A stretch of DNA of 64,000 nt from F1-60-MAGs149 sp037133755 (GTDB taxonomy: Bacteria > Actinomycetota > Thermoleophilia > Gaiellales > F1-60-MAGs149). The translations under genes and the position numbers were made by a program. The DNA lies in the NCBI GenBank assembly GCA_037133755.1, contig JBAXNN010000006.1:1-64000 (forward strand). Reading direction: 5' to 3'. This document shows, piece by piece, positions 57,131-64,000 of this stretch (within the stretch, counting starts at the first letter, position 1; each line of letters opens with the position of its first letter). Under the pieces are notes generated by a model that saw nothing but the letters and a program-made list of their open reading frames with translations, was not told the origin of the DNA and did not search any database.

Positions 57131-59206
57131 TCAGCGGAGATTGACTATTCGCGCGTCCAGCGCCGTAGCGCCGTCGGACGTTGCGCGTAGCGGATTGATC
57201 TCCACTTCGGCAATCTCGGGATGCGCGAGCAGCAGGTCGCCGAGGCGCACTGCGATCTCCGCGACCCTGAAGCAATCGACGGGCTGCTGACCACGGGCGC
57301 CGTCGAGGAGCGGGAACGCGCGAAGCGTGCGCATGAGGCCCGCGAGATGCGCGGGATCGGTCGGCACGGGCGCAATCACCACGTCGTCGAGTACCTCGAC
57401 GAACACGCCACCGACACCGAGCAGCACAACCGGGCCGAACGAGGGGTCGCGCCGCGCCCCCACGACCAGGTCGACGCCGTCGGACGCCGCCATCTTCTCG
57501 ACCCAGATACCGTCGAGCGCCAAGCCAGAGGCCTCTTCGACACGGTGCTTCATCGCCGCAAACGTCTCTGCCGCAATCTCTGCTGACGTCACGCCGAGCA
57601 CGACGCCACCCGCATCGGTCTTGTGCAATAGCTCCGCGGCCACGGCCTTCATGGCCGCCGGCGTGCCAACCTCGTCGATTGCCGCAGCAGCCTCGGCCGC
57701 GCTTGTCGCCAGACGGCCGGCGGGGAAGGCGATCCCGAGCTCGCTCAGCACCTCGCGTGCCTCGGGGTAGGCAGGTCGGTCACTCAGCGTGCGCGCCACG
57801 ACCGGGCCTGGATCGGTGGCGACGACCGTCGGCGGCCGATCGAGACGCGTGAGTGCCGTAACGGCCTGCTCGATGCGGGGGAAGACGGGGAGCCCGATCT
57901 CGTACATGCGCCGAATCGAGGCGTTGCCACTGGGCTCCTCCATCGACTGGACCACGACCGGCTTGCCATGCTTCGCAGCAGCGGCGGCGATTGCGTCGAC
58001 TACCTCGACTTCCGTGCCTTCTGCTTCGGGGTGGTACGCGCCGTAGCCACCGAAGTACCCCGTCATGACAACTGCATCGACCTCGGGGGCGGCCAGCATC
58101 GCATCCACGAGCCCGTGGAAGCACCACAGCATGGATGCGTCGGCGCCCGCGAGATCCACCGGATTGCCCGGCGGATTGTGCCGCAGGTGGGGCACCAAGG
58201 CGGCCTCCGTCTCCTTGCTGAGCTCCGCCATAATCAGCCCGTACTCGGTGACGACGTCGGCTCCCACCACGCCATGCCCACCGCCATCGGCGACGATGCC
58301 GATACGACGCTGACCGAGCGAATAGCCATTGCGGAGCGCCGCCACGGCATCAACGAACTGGCCGGGGGTATCCACGACGATCGCGCCGGCGTCGCGGCAG
58401 ATCGCGCGCAACACACGCGACTCGGCGGCAAGGTTGCCGGTGTGCGATGCAGCCGCGTGGGCGCCGGCTGCCGTGCGACCGCCGGCGAACAGCACCACAG
58501 GTTTGATCGCCGCAGCCTCGCGCACGGCGTCGGCGAAGTCGGCGCCATCCTTCGGCGACTCGACGTAGGCACCAACGACCTTGGAGTCCTCGTGCTGGCC
58601 GAGATGCCGAATCACGTCCGCGATGGTGAGGTCGGCCTGGTTCCCGACGCTGGCGAAGCGGGAGAACCCCAGTCCCTGGTGCTTGAGCAGCAGCGCAACC
58701 TCGAGCGCGAGATTCCCGCTCTGCGTCGCGAAGCCCAGGTCGCCCGAGGGGAACGACCCGCCGTAGGCGTTGAAGTCGGTCGCATCGTTGTACAGGCCAA
58801 GGCAGTTCGGTCCGAGGACCACCGCGCCTGCGGCACGTGCCTCGGCAACGATCGCCTCTTGCATGGCCAGGCCTTCGGGACTCGCCTCGCCGAAGCCAGC
58901 GGTGATGATGACCAGCGCCTTGGCGCCCAAGGCGAGCGACTGCGTCACGGCCTCCTGCACACCGCCGACGGGCACGACGATCAGCGCGAGATCCACCTGC
59001 GCGTGCACGTCGGTGATCGCCTCATGCACCGGCATGCCGTAGATCTCACCGCCACGGCGATTGACGAGGTACGTCTCACGCTGGTCGCGGGAGTCGGCGA
59101 ACGACTTGGTCACCCACCCGCCCCACTTCTTCGTATCCGCCGTGGCGCCGACGAGCAGCACGCTCTTGGGCTCGAACAGCGGCGTGAGGTCGAGCTGCCG
59201 GCTCAC
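57131..59206 (-). CDS. ADP-forming acyl-CoA synthetase (acetate-CoA ligase type), copy 1
   Basis: Fused alpha-beta acyl-CoA synthetase, 691 residues. N-terminal CoA-binding domain (LFEPKSVLLVGAT, VVLGPNCLGLYN), succinyl-CoA-ligase-like domain with the phospho-histidine in ASHTGNLAAESRVLRAICRDAG (HTG), and C-terminal ATP-grasp (ELLHKTDAGGVVLGV, FGPVVLLGVGGVFVEVLDDV, EVEINPLRA). GTG 59204-59206 overlaps the acyl-CoA dehydrogenase stop as GTGA. Activates an organic acid or recovers ATP from an acyl-CoA; substrate unknown. Last gene of the operon. Confidence 0.9.
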   Translation of the reverse strand: MSRQLDLTPLFEPKSVLLVGATADTKKWGGWVTKSFADSRDQRETYLVNRRGGEIYGMPVHEAITDVHAQVDLALIVVPVGGVQEAVTQSLALGAKALVIITAGFGEASPEGLAMQEAIVAEARAAGAVVLGPNCLGLYNDATDFNAYGGSFPSGDLGFATQSGNLALEVALLLKHQGLGFSRFASVGNQADLTIADVIRHLGQHEDSKVVGAYVESPKDGADFADAVREAAAIKPVVLFAGGRTAAGAHAAASHTGNLAAESRVLRAICRDAGAIVVDTPGQFVDAVAALRNGYSLGQRRIGIVADGGGHGVVGADVVTEYGLIMAELSKETEAALVPHLRHNPPGNPVDLAGADASMLWCFHGLVDAMLAAPEVDAVVMTGYFGGYGAYHPEAEGTEVEVVDAIAAAAAKHGKPVVVQSMEEPSGNASIRRMYEIGLPVFPRIEQAVTALTRLDRPPTVVATDPGPVVARTLSDRPAYPEAREVLSELGIAFPAGRLATSAAEAAAAIDEVGTPAAMKAVAAELLHKTDAGGVVLGVTSAEIAAETFAAMKHRVEEASGLALDGIWVEKMAASDGVDLVVGARRDPSFGPVVLLGVGGVFVEVLDDVVIAPVPTDPAHLAGLMRTLRAFPLLDGARGQQPVDCFRVAEIAVRLGDLLLAHPEIAEVEINPLRATSDGATALDARIVNLR

Positions 59207-60396
59207 TGGCAGTCCCTTTGATCGACGGCCAGGGTCGCCGTGACGCCGCGCTTGACGAGTGCATTCGCCACGATCACCCGCTGGATCTCGGATGTTCCCT
59301 CCCAAATGCGGTCGACACGCAACTCGCGCAAGAGCCGCTCAGCGGCATTCCGGCGCATGTACGCGCGCCCGCCCCACGTCTGGACGGCGCGATCGGCACA
59401 CACGTAGGCGCGCTCGCTGGCAAACAGCTTGGCCATGCTGGCCCGCGCGTGGACGAGCTTGGGCGCGGCACCGTCGTCGAACATCTGCGCACACTGGTAC
59501 GTCAAGAGACGCGCCGCAACGCAATCGGCCGCCGAGTCCGCAAGCGGAAAGCTGACGCCCTGAAACTCCATGATCGGTTGGCCAAACTGCTGGCGCTCAG
59601 TTGCCCAGCCGACGGCCTCATCGAGCAGCCGCTGCATAGCGCCGACGCACCGCGCGGCGATGTGGATGCGCTCCTCCACGAACCACGCGTGCTGCCCCGC
59701 ATCACCCTGACCGATCTGGGCCGGACCACCGAGGACGGCCGACTCGTGTACGACGCAGTCGAGGCGGTACGTGGGATGCCCATCGGGGAAGACGTGCGTG
59801 AACAGCGGGTCGTCGATGATCTCGACGCCGGGACACGGCAGATCGATCAGAAAGAGGGTCGGCAGCAGATTGCCACCGTCGATGACGTTCGCCATCACGA
59901 TCAGGAAGTCGGCGTGGTCGCCACTCGTGACGAACCACTTCTCGCCACGGATGCGGAACCCGCCATCGACACGCTCGGCAATTGCCTTGATGCCCGATGC
60001 GTCGGAGCCCGCGTCGCGCTCCGTGACGGCGTAGGCGTCAGCGCGATCCCCGGCGAGGGTCGGCTTGAGATACGCGTCAATCTGCTCCGGTGTTCCGAGG
60101 GCGAGCACGTTGTACCCACCGCCCATCAGCCACCAGAGACCGTTCGTGACGCGCCCAAGCTCCTCGTGGACGATGACGTGCTCCATCATCTTCCAGCCCT
60201 GTCCGCCGTGCTCGACGGCATGATTGCCGCCGATCAGGCGCAGCTCGCGCGCCAGCCGTCGGATCTCGGCCTTGACCTCCGCGGGCACAACACCACCGGC
60301 TTCCTCCGCTGCCACCTCGTGCGGCAGGAGGGCGTCGGCAAAGGTCCGCGCGCGGTCGCGCAGATCCTGCTGCTCGGGGGTCAACGAGAAGTCCAC
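59203..60396 (-). CDS. Acyl-CoA dehydrogenase family protein
   Basis: FAD-dependent alpha,beta-dehydrogenation of an acyl-CoA. 397 residues: MDFSLTPEQQDLRDRARTFA, AYAVTERDAGSDASGI (FAD contact), GEKWFVTSGDHADFLIV, QTWGGRAYMRR and IWEGTSEIQRVIVANALVKRG, the last holding the flavin- and substrate-site region. The catalytic Glu cannot be fixed without alignment. Starts 10 nt after copy 2 of the acyl-CoA synthetase and overlaps copy 1, so acid activation and dehydrogenation are co-expressed. Confidence 0.93.
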   Translation of the reverse strand: MDFSLTPEQQDLRDRARTFADALLPHEVAAEEAGGVVPAEVKAEIRRLARELRLIGGNHAVEHGGQGWKMMEHVIVHEELGRVTNGLWWLMGGGYNVLALGTPEQIDAYLKPTLAGDRADAYAVTERDAGSDASGIKAIAERVDGGFRIRGEKWFVTSGDHADFLIVMANVIDGGNLLPTLFLIDLPCPGVEIIDDPLFTHVFPDGHPTYRLDCVVHESAVLGGPAQIGQGDAGQHAWFVEERIHIAARCVGAMQRLLDEAVGWATERQQFGQPIMEFQGVSFPLADSAADCVAARLLTYQCAQMFDDGAAPKLVHARASMAKLFASERAYVCADRAVQTWGGRAYMRRNAAERLLRELRVDRIWEGTSEIQRVIVANALVKRGVTATLAVDQRDCQ

Positions 60397-60406
60397 AGTG
60401 CTCCGT

Positions 60407-62443
60407 TCAGTCGTCGCTGAGGACGATCAGTCCGTCGAGCGCGACGCCGGCGCCGTCGCGGATGACGAGGGGGTTGACGTCGATCTCCGACACGCGAGGG
60501 AAGTCATGGGCGACACGGCCGAGAGCAACGAGGGTCTCCGCCACGATGGCGATCTCCGCGTCGGCGAGCCGGTGCCCCAACGGACCGACGGAACGCACGA
60601 GGCGTTCTGCGTCGGCCTGCGAGATCGGTCCGAGCCCCGCGCGCGCGGTGTCACCGACGGCCTCGGCCCACGAGCCACCCACGCCGACCACCACAACCGG
60701 TCCGTAGAGCGGATCGCGCACGAGTCCGCAGAGGACCTCGGCGCCTCCGCGAATCTCCTCGCAGACGAGCACTGGAGCTCCGATCTTCTCTGCGGCCGCG
60801 GCGGCGCGCTCGGGGTCGGTGCAGCCCAGAATCACGCCGCCGTACTTCTCCTTGTGCGCCGGGCCATCGACCTTGACGACGACGGTGGCGCCGATCTCGG
60901 TCGCGGCCGCATGCGCCTCTGCAGGGTTGGCGGCACGGATCTCTTGCGGAGCGCGAACGCCGTAGCGGCCGAGCACTGCCTTCGCATCGGCCTCCGCCAG
61001 ATGCCCGGCTTCGCGCTCGAGCTCGGGGCAGGCCGGCGTCTCCCAGGGTGCGGGCGCCTCCGGCTTCGTGGGGCGCCACTGCGCAGCCCGTGCGATGGCG
61101 CGCATGCCCATCCCGGCGCCGATCAGGACCGGCACACCACCACGCGCCGCGTTGAGGACGGCGGTGTCCGACGGATCGGAGACGGCGGTCGAGAGCACCG
61201 CGCAGAACGCATCGGTCTCGAGCGCGATGTCGGCCATCGTCGTGCACGCATGCTCGGCGTTATCGCGCTCGCCGTTCGTGAACCGCCAGGACTGGTCGAT
61301 GTTGATGACGACGTTGTCGACGTCCGGATGCTGGGCACAGCGACGCACGATGTCGGGGACGATCTCCTCCGGCTCGCCGAACGCCCAGTAGTCGATCGGG
61401 TTGTGCACGCCATGGAAGGGCCACGCCGCGTCGATGTCGGCGGCGAGGTCCGCAGGCAGCGTCATCAAGGGCATACCTGCGGCGTCGGAGACGTCGGCAA
61501 CCAGCTCCGCCTCACCGCCCGAGTTGGTCAGCAGCACCGTGCGAAGGCCACGAGGGCGGCGCGGCGTTCCGAGCACTTCCAACTGCTCGAGCCAATCGCC
61601 GTAGTCGTCCACCCGGATCGCGCCGTAGGAGCGACAGAGCGCGTCGAACGACTGGTCAGAGCCCACGATCGCGCCCGTGTGGGCCATGGCGTTACGCGCC
61701 GCAACCTCAGAACGTCCCACCTTCAGAATCACGACGGGCTTGCCGGCATCGGAGGCGCGCTCCAGCGCCGCACGAAACGCAGCGGGACGGCGAACTGCCT
61801 CAAGGAACAGGCCGATCGCGCGCGTGCGCTCGTCCTCGACGTGAAACGCCAGCCAGTCCGCTGCGTCACGGCTGGTCTCCGACCCGATCGAGACAACACT
61901 GCGAAAGCCGACGCGTGGGCCGAGGGCGAGCACCGCCTCCCCGATCGAGCCGGATCCGACAATGGCAGCGACGCCGCCGTCGCGGAAGCCCGGACAGATG
62001 GTGCCCATCCACGGCGATGGTCGCTCGGGAACGGCGATGCCCATGCAGTTAATGCCGACGCACACGGCGTCAGCAGCGTTCAGCCGCTCACGGACGGCGG
62101 CACGGGCGATGTCGCCCTCTTCCCCCGCCGCCTCGGCCCCGAGTCCGGGAATCGAGAACACGCGGTGGCCAGCGGCAATGGCTTCGTCGAGCGCAGGCAC
62201 GATCGTGCGGGGGCCGAGGGCGATCGACACGACGTCGGGGGTAAACGGCACGTCGGCGATGCTCGGCACGCAGCGATGCCCCGCAGCCTCCTCGCGCTTC
62301 GGGTGCACGCCGATGACCTCGCCGCCGTGGGCGCTGAGGTTCTGCAGCAGCGTGTAGCCGGGCCCGCGATCCGAAGCACCGACGACCGCCGCGCGGCGAA
62401 TGTCGAGCAGCGGTGCGAAGTCGGTGCGCAGGGCGTCGGTCAT
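60407..62443 (-). CDS. ADP-forming acyl-CoA synthetase, copy 2
   Basis: Second fused acyl-CoA synthetase, 678 residues from ATG 62441-62443. CoA-binding domain LDIRRAAVVGASDRGPGYT, AVCVGINCMGIAVPERP; ligase domain with phospho-histidine AMAHTGAIVGSDQSF; ATP-grasp with KVDGPAHKEKYGGVILG, YGPVVVVGVGGSWAEAVGD and SEIDVNPLVI. It is clearly divergent from copy 1, so it probably activates a different acid. Overlaps the small unknown gene as ATGA. Confidence 0.9.
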   Translation of the reverse strand: MTDALRTDFAPLLDIRRAAVVGASDRGPGYTLLQNLSAHGGEVIGVHPKREEAAGHRCVPSIADVPFTPDVVSIALGPRTIVPALDEAIAAGHRVFSIPGLGAEAAGEEGDIARAAVRERLNAADAVCVGINCMGIAVPERPSPWMGTICPGFRDGGVAAIVGSGSIGEAVLALGPRVGFRSVVSIGSETSRDAADWLAFHVEDERTRAIGLFLEAVRRPAAFRAALERASDAGKPVVILKVGRSEVAARNAMAHTGAIVGSDQSFDALCRSYGAIRVDDYGDWLEQLEVLGTPRRPRGLRTVLLTNSGGEAELVADVSDAAGMPLMTLPADLAADIDAAWPFHGVHNPIDYWAFGEPEEIVPDIVRRCAQHPDVDNVVINIDQSWRFTNGERDNAEHACTTMADIALETDAFCAVLSTAVSDPSDTAVLNAARGGVPVLIGAGMGMRAIARAAQWRPTKPEAPAPWETPACPELEREAGHLAEADAKAVLGRYGVRAPQEIRAANPAEAHAAATEIGATVVVKVDGPAHKEKYGGVILGCTDPERAAAAAEKIGAPVLVCEEIRGGAEVLCGLVRDPLYGPVVVVGVGGSWAEAVGDTARAGLGPISQADAERLVRSVGPLGHRLADAEIAIVAETLVALGRVAHDFPRVSEIDVNPLVIRDGAGVALDGLIVLSDD

Positions 62444-62799
62444 CGTGTCTCCAAGAGGGCCTCGAGGTGCTGGGAGCGTGCCATGTCGGCCTCCGAGAGG
62501 ACGAGGACCCCAGGCGCAAGGCGGTACTGATCGCGGAGGATCTCGGCCAGAATCTCGGTCTCCGCCTCGGCCACACCGGAGGCGGCACCGCGATCCACGA
62601 GCGCTGTCAGCGCAGCCAGATACGCGAGCCACGCAGCCGCATCGCCATCGCGGATCAAACCCTCGACTCGGGCCTCCCCGAGAGCGTCATGCGACTCGCC
62701 CAGGGCACCGGCGATGCGTTCCACCAACAGCGGACCGAACCGCTCGACCTCGGGCGTCAGCCCAAGCCAATCGTGCCGACCGAACCTACGAGAGGTCAT
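62440..62799 (-). CDS. 119-residue protein of unknown function in the Rieske operon
   Basis: Starts at ATG 62797-62799, inside the last codons of the Rieske oxygenase (14-nt overlap), and overlaps copy 2 of the synthetase by 4 nt. Soluble, acidic and helical: FGPLLVERIAGALGESHDALGEA, AAWLAYLAALTALVDRG and AETEILAEILRDQYRLAPG. I recognise no family. The size and place resemble small partner subunits or chaperones of ring-hydroxylating systems, but it does not look like a ferredoxin (no cysteine) or a beta subunit I can name. Confidence 0.65.
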   Translation of the reverse strand: MTSRRFGRHDWLGLTPEVERFGPLLVERIAGALGESHDALGEARVEGLIRDGDAAAWLAYLAALTALVDRGAASGVAEAETEILAEILRDQYRLAPGVLVLSEADMARSQHLEALLETR

Positions 62800-64000
62800 C
62801 GATGCCGGGTACCGCGTCACGCAGGAGGTCGTGGAAATGACCGACGGCCGCCTCGTTGTCGTTGAGGACACCACGCGTGTACGTCATGGAGCCAAGACCA
62901 ACCTGCACGCCGTCGCACAACTCGACGTCCTCGTCCATCACCTCGCTGTTGAAGCGGTAGTTGATCTGACGCACGAGCATGTCGCGGAACGACTCGTTCG
63001 GCGAACGAAACACGATCGACGTGGTCTTGGTGCTCAAGGGGGCTTCGGGATGCATCTGCCAGACATCGATCGTGTCGGGATAGATGTCGATGAACTGCCC
63101 CGGCCAGAAGTGAATGTAGGTCCACTGCCCTTCGAGCTCTTCCGGGAACTCCGCCATCGGGCGCTTGTAGCGCTGATAGAGGTTCTCCATGAAGTCCTTC
63201 GACGGGTTATCTCGCAGCGGCCCGTCAATCCACACCGCTCGCTCGTACAGCGTGGGCTTGTACTTCGGATAGTCGAGCATGCGCAGCAGACCGGGGTGAC
63301 CGATCGGGACGTGGTACCCCTCGAGGTAGTTATCGGCGAGGGTCTTCCAGTTGTGGTCGTACCGCGCATACCAGCGGTCGTACTCGGCCTCCGGAATCAG
63401 CGCCTTGGCGTCGTCGACCTTGCGCGACCGAACCACGTCGGGAATCGCGCGCAGGATCTCTCGTGGCTTCCAGTCACGCTTGGTCGTGGGCACGAGTTGG
63501 TCGATGTTGAGCGATTCGAACCGGGCGCAGATCTCTTCGCCGAACCACTCGCGTATCGGCGGCGCATCGGCATCCATATTGACCCAGACGAGTCCACCCA
63601 ACTCCGCGACCTGAAACGACGGGAGGCGCACGGCATCCCGGTCGAAGTCCTCGCCGAAACCACGACCTTCGGGCATCGCGGCCAACGAGCCATCAAGGCG
63701 ATAGGTCCAGCCGTGGTACGGGCAGCGCAGCACTTTGCCGCAGGAGCCGCGCCCATCGGCAAGACGGGCAGCGCGGTGGCGGCAGATATTGGAGAACGCC
63801 CGCAGCGTGCCGTCCTGGTCTCGCACCACCACGACGGGTTCGCCACCGATCTCGCCGGTGGTGAAGTCGCCCGGCTTCTGCACTTCCGCGACGTGGCCGA
63901 TGATCATCCAGGCCTTCGCGAAGATTTCGCGCCGCTCGCGCTCGAAGATCTCGTGATCCGCGTAGGCCTTTGCGTTGAGCGTGAGCTTTGCGCCACCGGC
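62786..64000 (-). CDS. Rieske ring-hydroxylating oxygenase alpha subunit, 5' end beyond the window
   Basis: Large subunit of a Rieske non-haem iron oxygenase. Rieske cluster CRHRAARLADGRGSCGKVLRC-PYH-GW (CxH...CxxH); mononuclear iron ligands in DNYLEGYHVPIGHPG (H-x4-H) with the bridging Asp just before. The coding frame continues without a stop from the ATG at 63905-63907 to the edge (KAYADHEIFERERREIFAKAW), which is the normal N-terminus of these proteins, so the start lies past 64000. At least 404 residues. No reductase or ferredoxin is in the window. First visible gene of the acyl-CoA synthetase/dehydrogenase operon. Confidence 0.92.
   Translation of the reverse strand, partial: AGGAKLTLNAKAYADHEIFERERREIFAKAWMIIGHVAEVQKPGDFTTGEIGGEPVVVVRDQDGTLRAFSNICRHRAARLADGRGSCGKVLRCPYHGWTYRLDGSLAAMPEGRGFGEDFDRDAVRLPSFQVAELGGLVWVNMDADAPPIREWFGEEICARFESLNIDQLVPTTKRDWKPREILRAIPDVVRSRKVDDAKALIPEAEYDRWYARYDHNWKTLADNYLEGYHVPIGHPGLLRMLDYPKYKPTLYERAVWIDGPLRDNPSKDFMENLYQRYKRPMAEFPEELEGQWTYIHFWPGQFIDIYPDTIDVWQMHPEAPLSTKTTSIVFRSPNESFRDMLVRQINYRFNSEVMDEDVELCDGVQVGLGSMTYTRGVLNDNEAAVGHFHDLLRDAVPGIDDLS

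Noticed and set aside
56494..57144. Alternative frame of 216 residues in the hypothetical gene region
   Set aside because: Composition is Arg/Ser-rich with an antisense-like pattern and it reads through the hairpin; the 56469 frame is more protein-like and ends just before the hairpin.
63905..63907. ATG at 63907 as the Rieske oxygenase start
   Set aside because: The frame remains open and protein-like to the window edge, and it encodes the usual N-terminal helix of the family, so the start lies outside.

Overview
Organism. The window is high-GC, densely coded and shows a WhiA with an actinobacterial-type C-terminal helix-turn-helix, the uvrC-yvcK-whiA-gapA-pgk block and the rpsO-pnp-M16 peptidase-dapB block. 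Many genes start 6-7 nt after a TANNNT -10 hexamer, which indicates leaderless transcripts. This fits Actinomycetota; my best guess inside the phylum is Thermoleophilia (an inference from gene content, not proven). No insertion sequence, prophage or CRISPR array is visible.

Layout. 1-10.8 kb (minus strand): glycolysis genes pgk and gapA with whiA, yvcK, an Ogt-like protein whose active-site cysteine is a tyrosine, and uvrC. Upstream lie three tiny Tad-type pilin-like proteins, two small membrane proteins, and a LivK-like / DUF4239 / PstS-like operon with no transporter core. 10.8-17.4 kb: peroxiredoxin, CaiB-type CoA-transferase, a glutamine synthetase-like enzyme, an FAH-family hydrolase, an SDR, a membrane protein, Sua5 and tRNA-Leu(CAG). 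17.4-22 kb: PLP enzyme, GlpX, and a coupled operon with a tiny basic protein, a cytosolic PhnD-like protein, a flavin reductase and paired fluoride channels. 22-31 kb: dapA, an amino acid permease, dapB-M16-pnp-rpsO, a perfect 23-bp-arm palindrome, glnA and tRNA-Leu(CAA). 31-38 kb: VIT-family transporter, a complete alkanesulfonate uptake/desulfonation operon with a TauE/SafE exporter, and methylaspartate ammonia-lyase in a NUDIX-PepF-MAL operon. 40-44 kb: polysaccharide deacetylase, a DeoC-like protein without the Schiff-base lysine, a putative glycoside hydrolase and era.

44.3-56.5 kb is the most distinctive accessory block: a GntR regulator, a P450 translationally coupled to a PuuA-like gamma-glutamylamide synthetase and a signal-peptide-less binding protein, then a PuuD-like amidase, a molybdopterin oxidoreductase and an opposing PuuB-like flavin oxidase. 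Together they look like a gamma-glutamyl route for catabolism of an unidentified amine. An L,D-transpeptidase and lutCBA (lactate oxidation) follow, with an 18-bp perfect palindrome upstream of lutA. 56.4-64 kb: a hypothetical gene, a hairpin terminator, and an operon of Rieske oxygenase, a small unknown protein, two ADP-forming acyl-CoA synthetases and an acyl-CoA dehydrogenase, running off the right edge.

How it works together. Core metabolism (triose phosphate steps, FBPase, lysine pathway, RNA decay, ammonium assimilation) is interleaved with catabolic modules for sulfonates, amines, lactate and organic acids. Convergent gene pairs often overlap at their stop codons, commonly in the tetranucleotide CTAG. 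Starts given below were re-chosen wherever overlap, ribosome-binding site or -10 spacing supported a different one from the longest frame.
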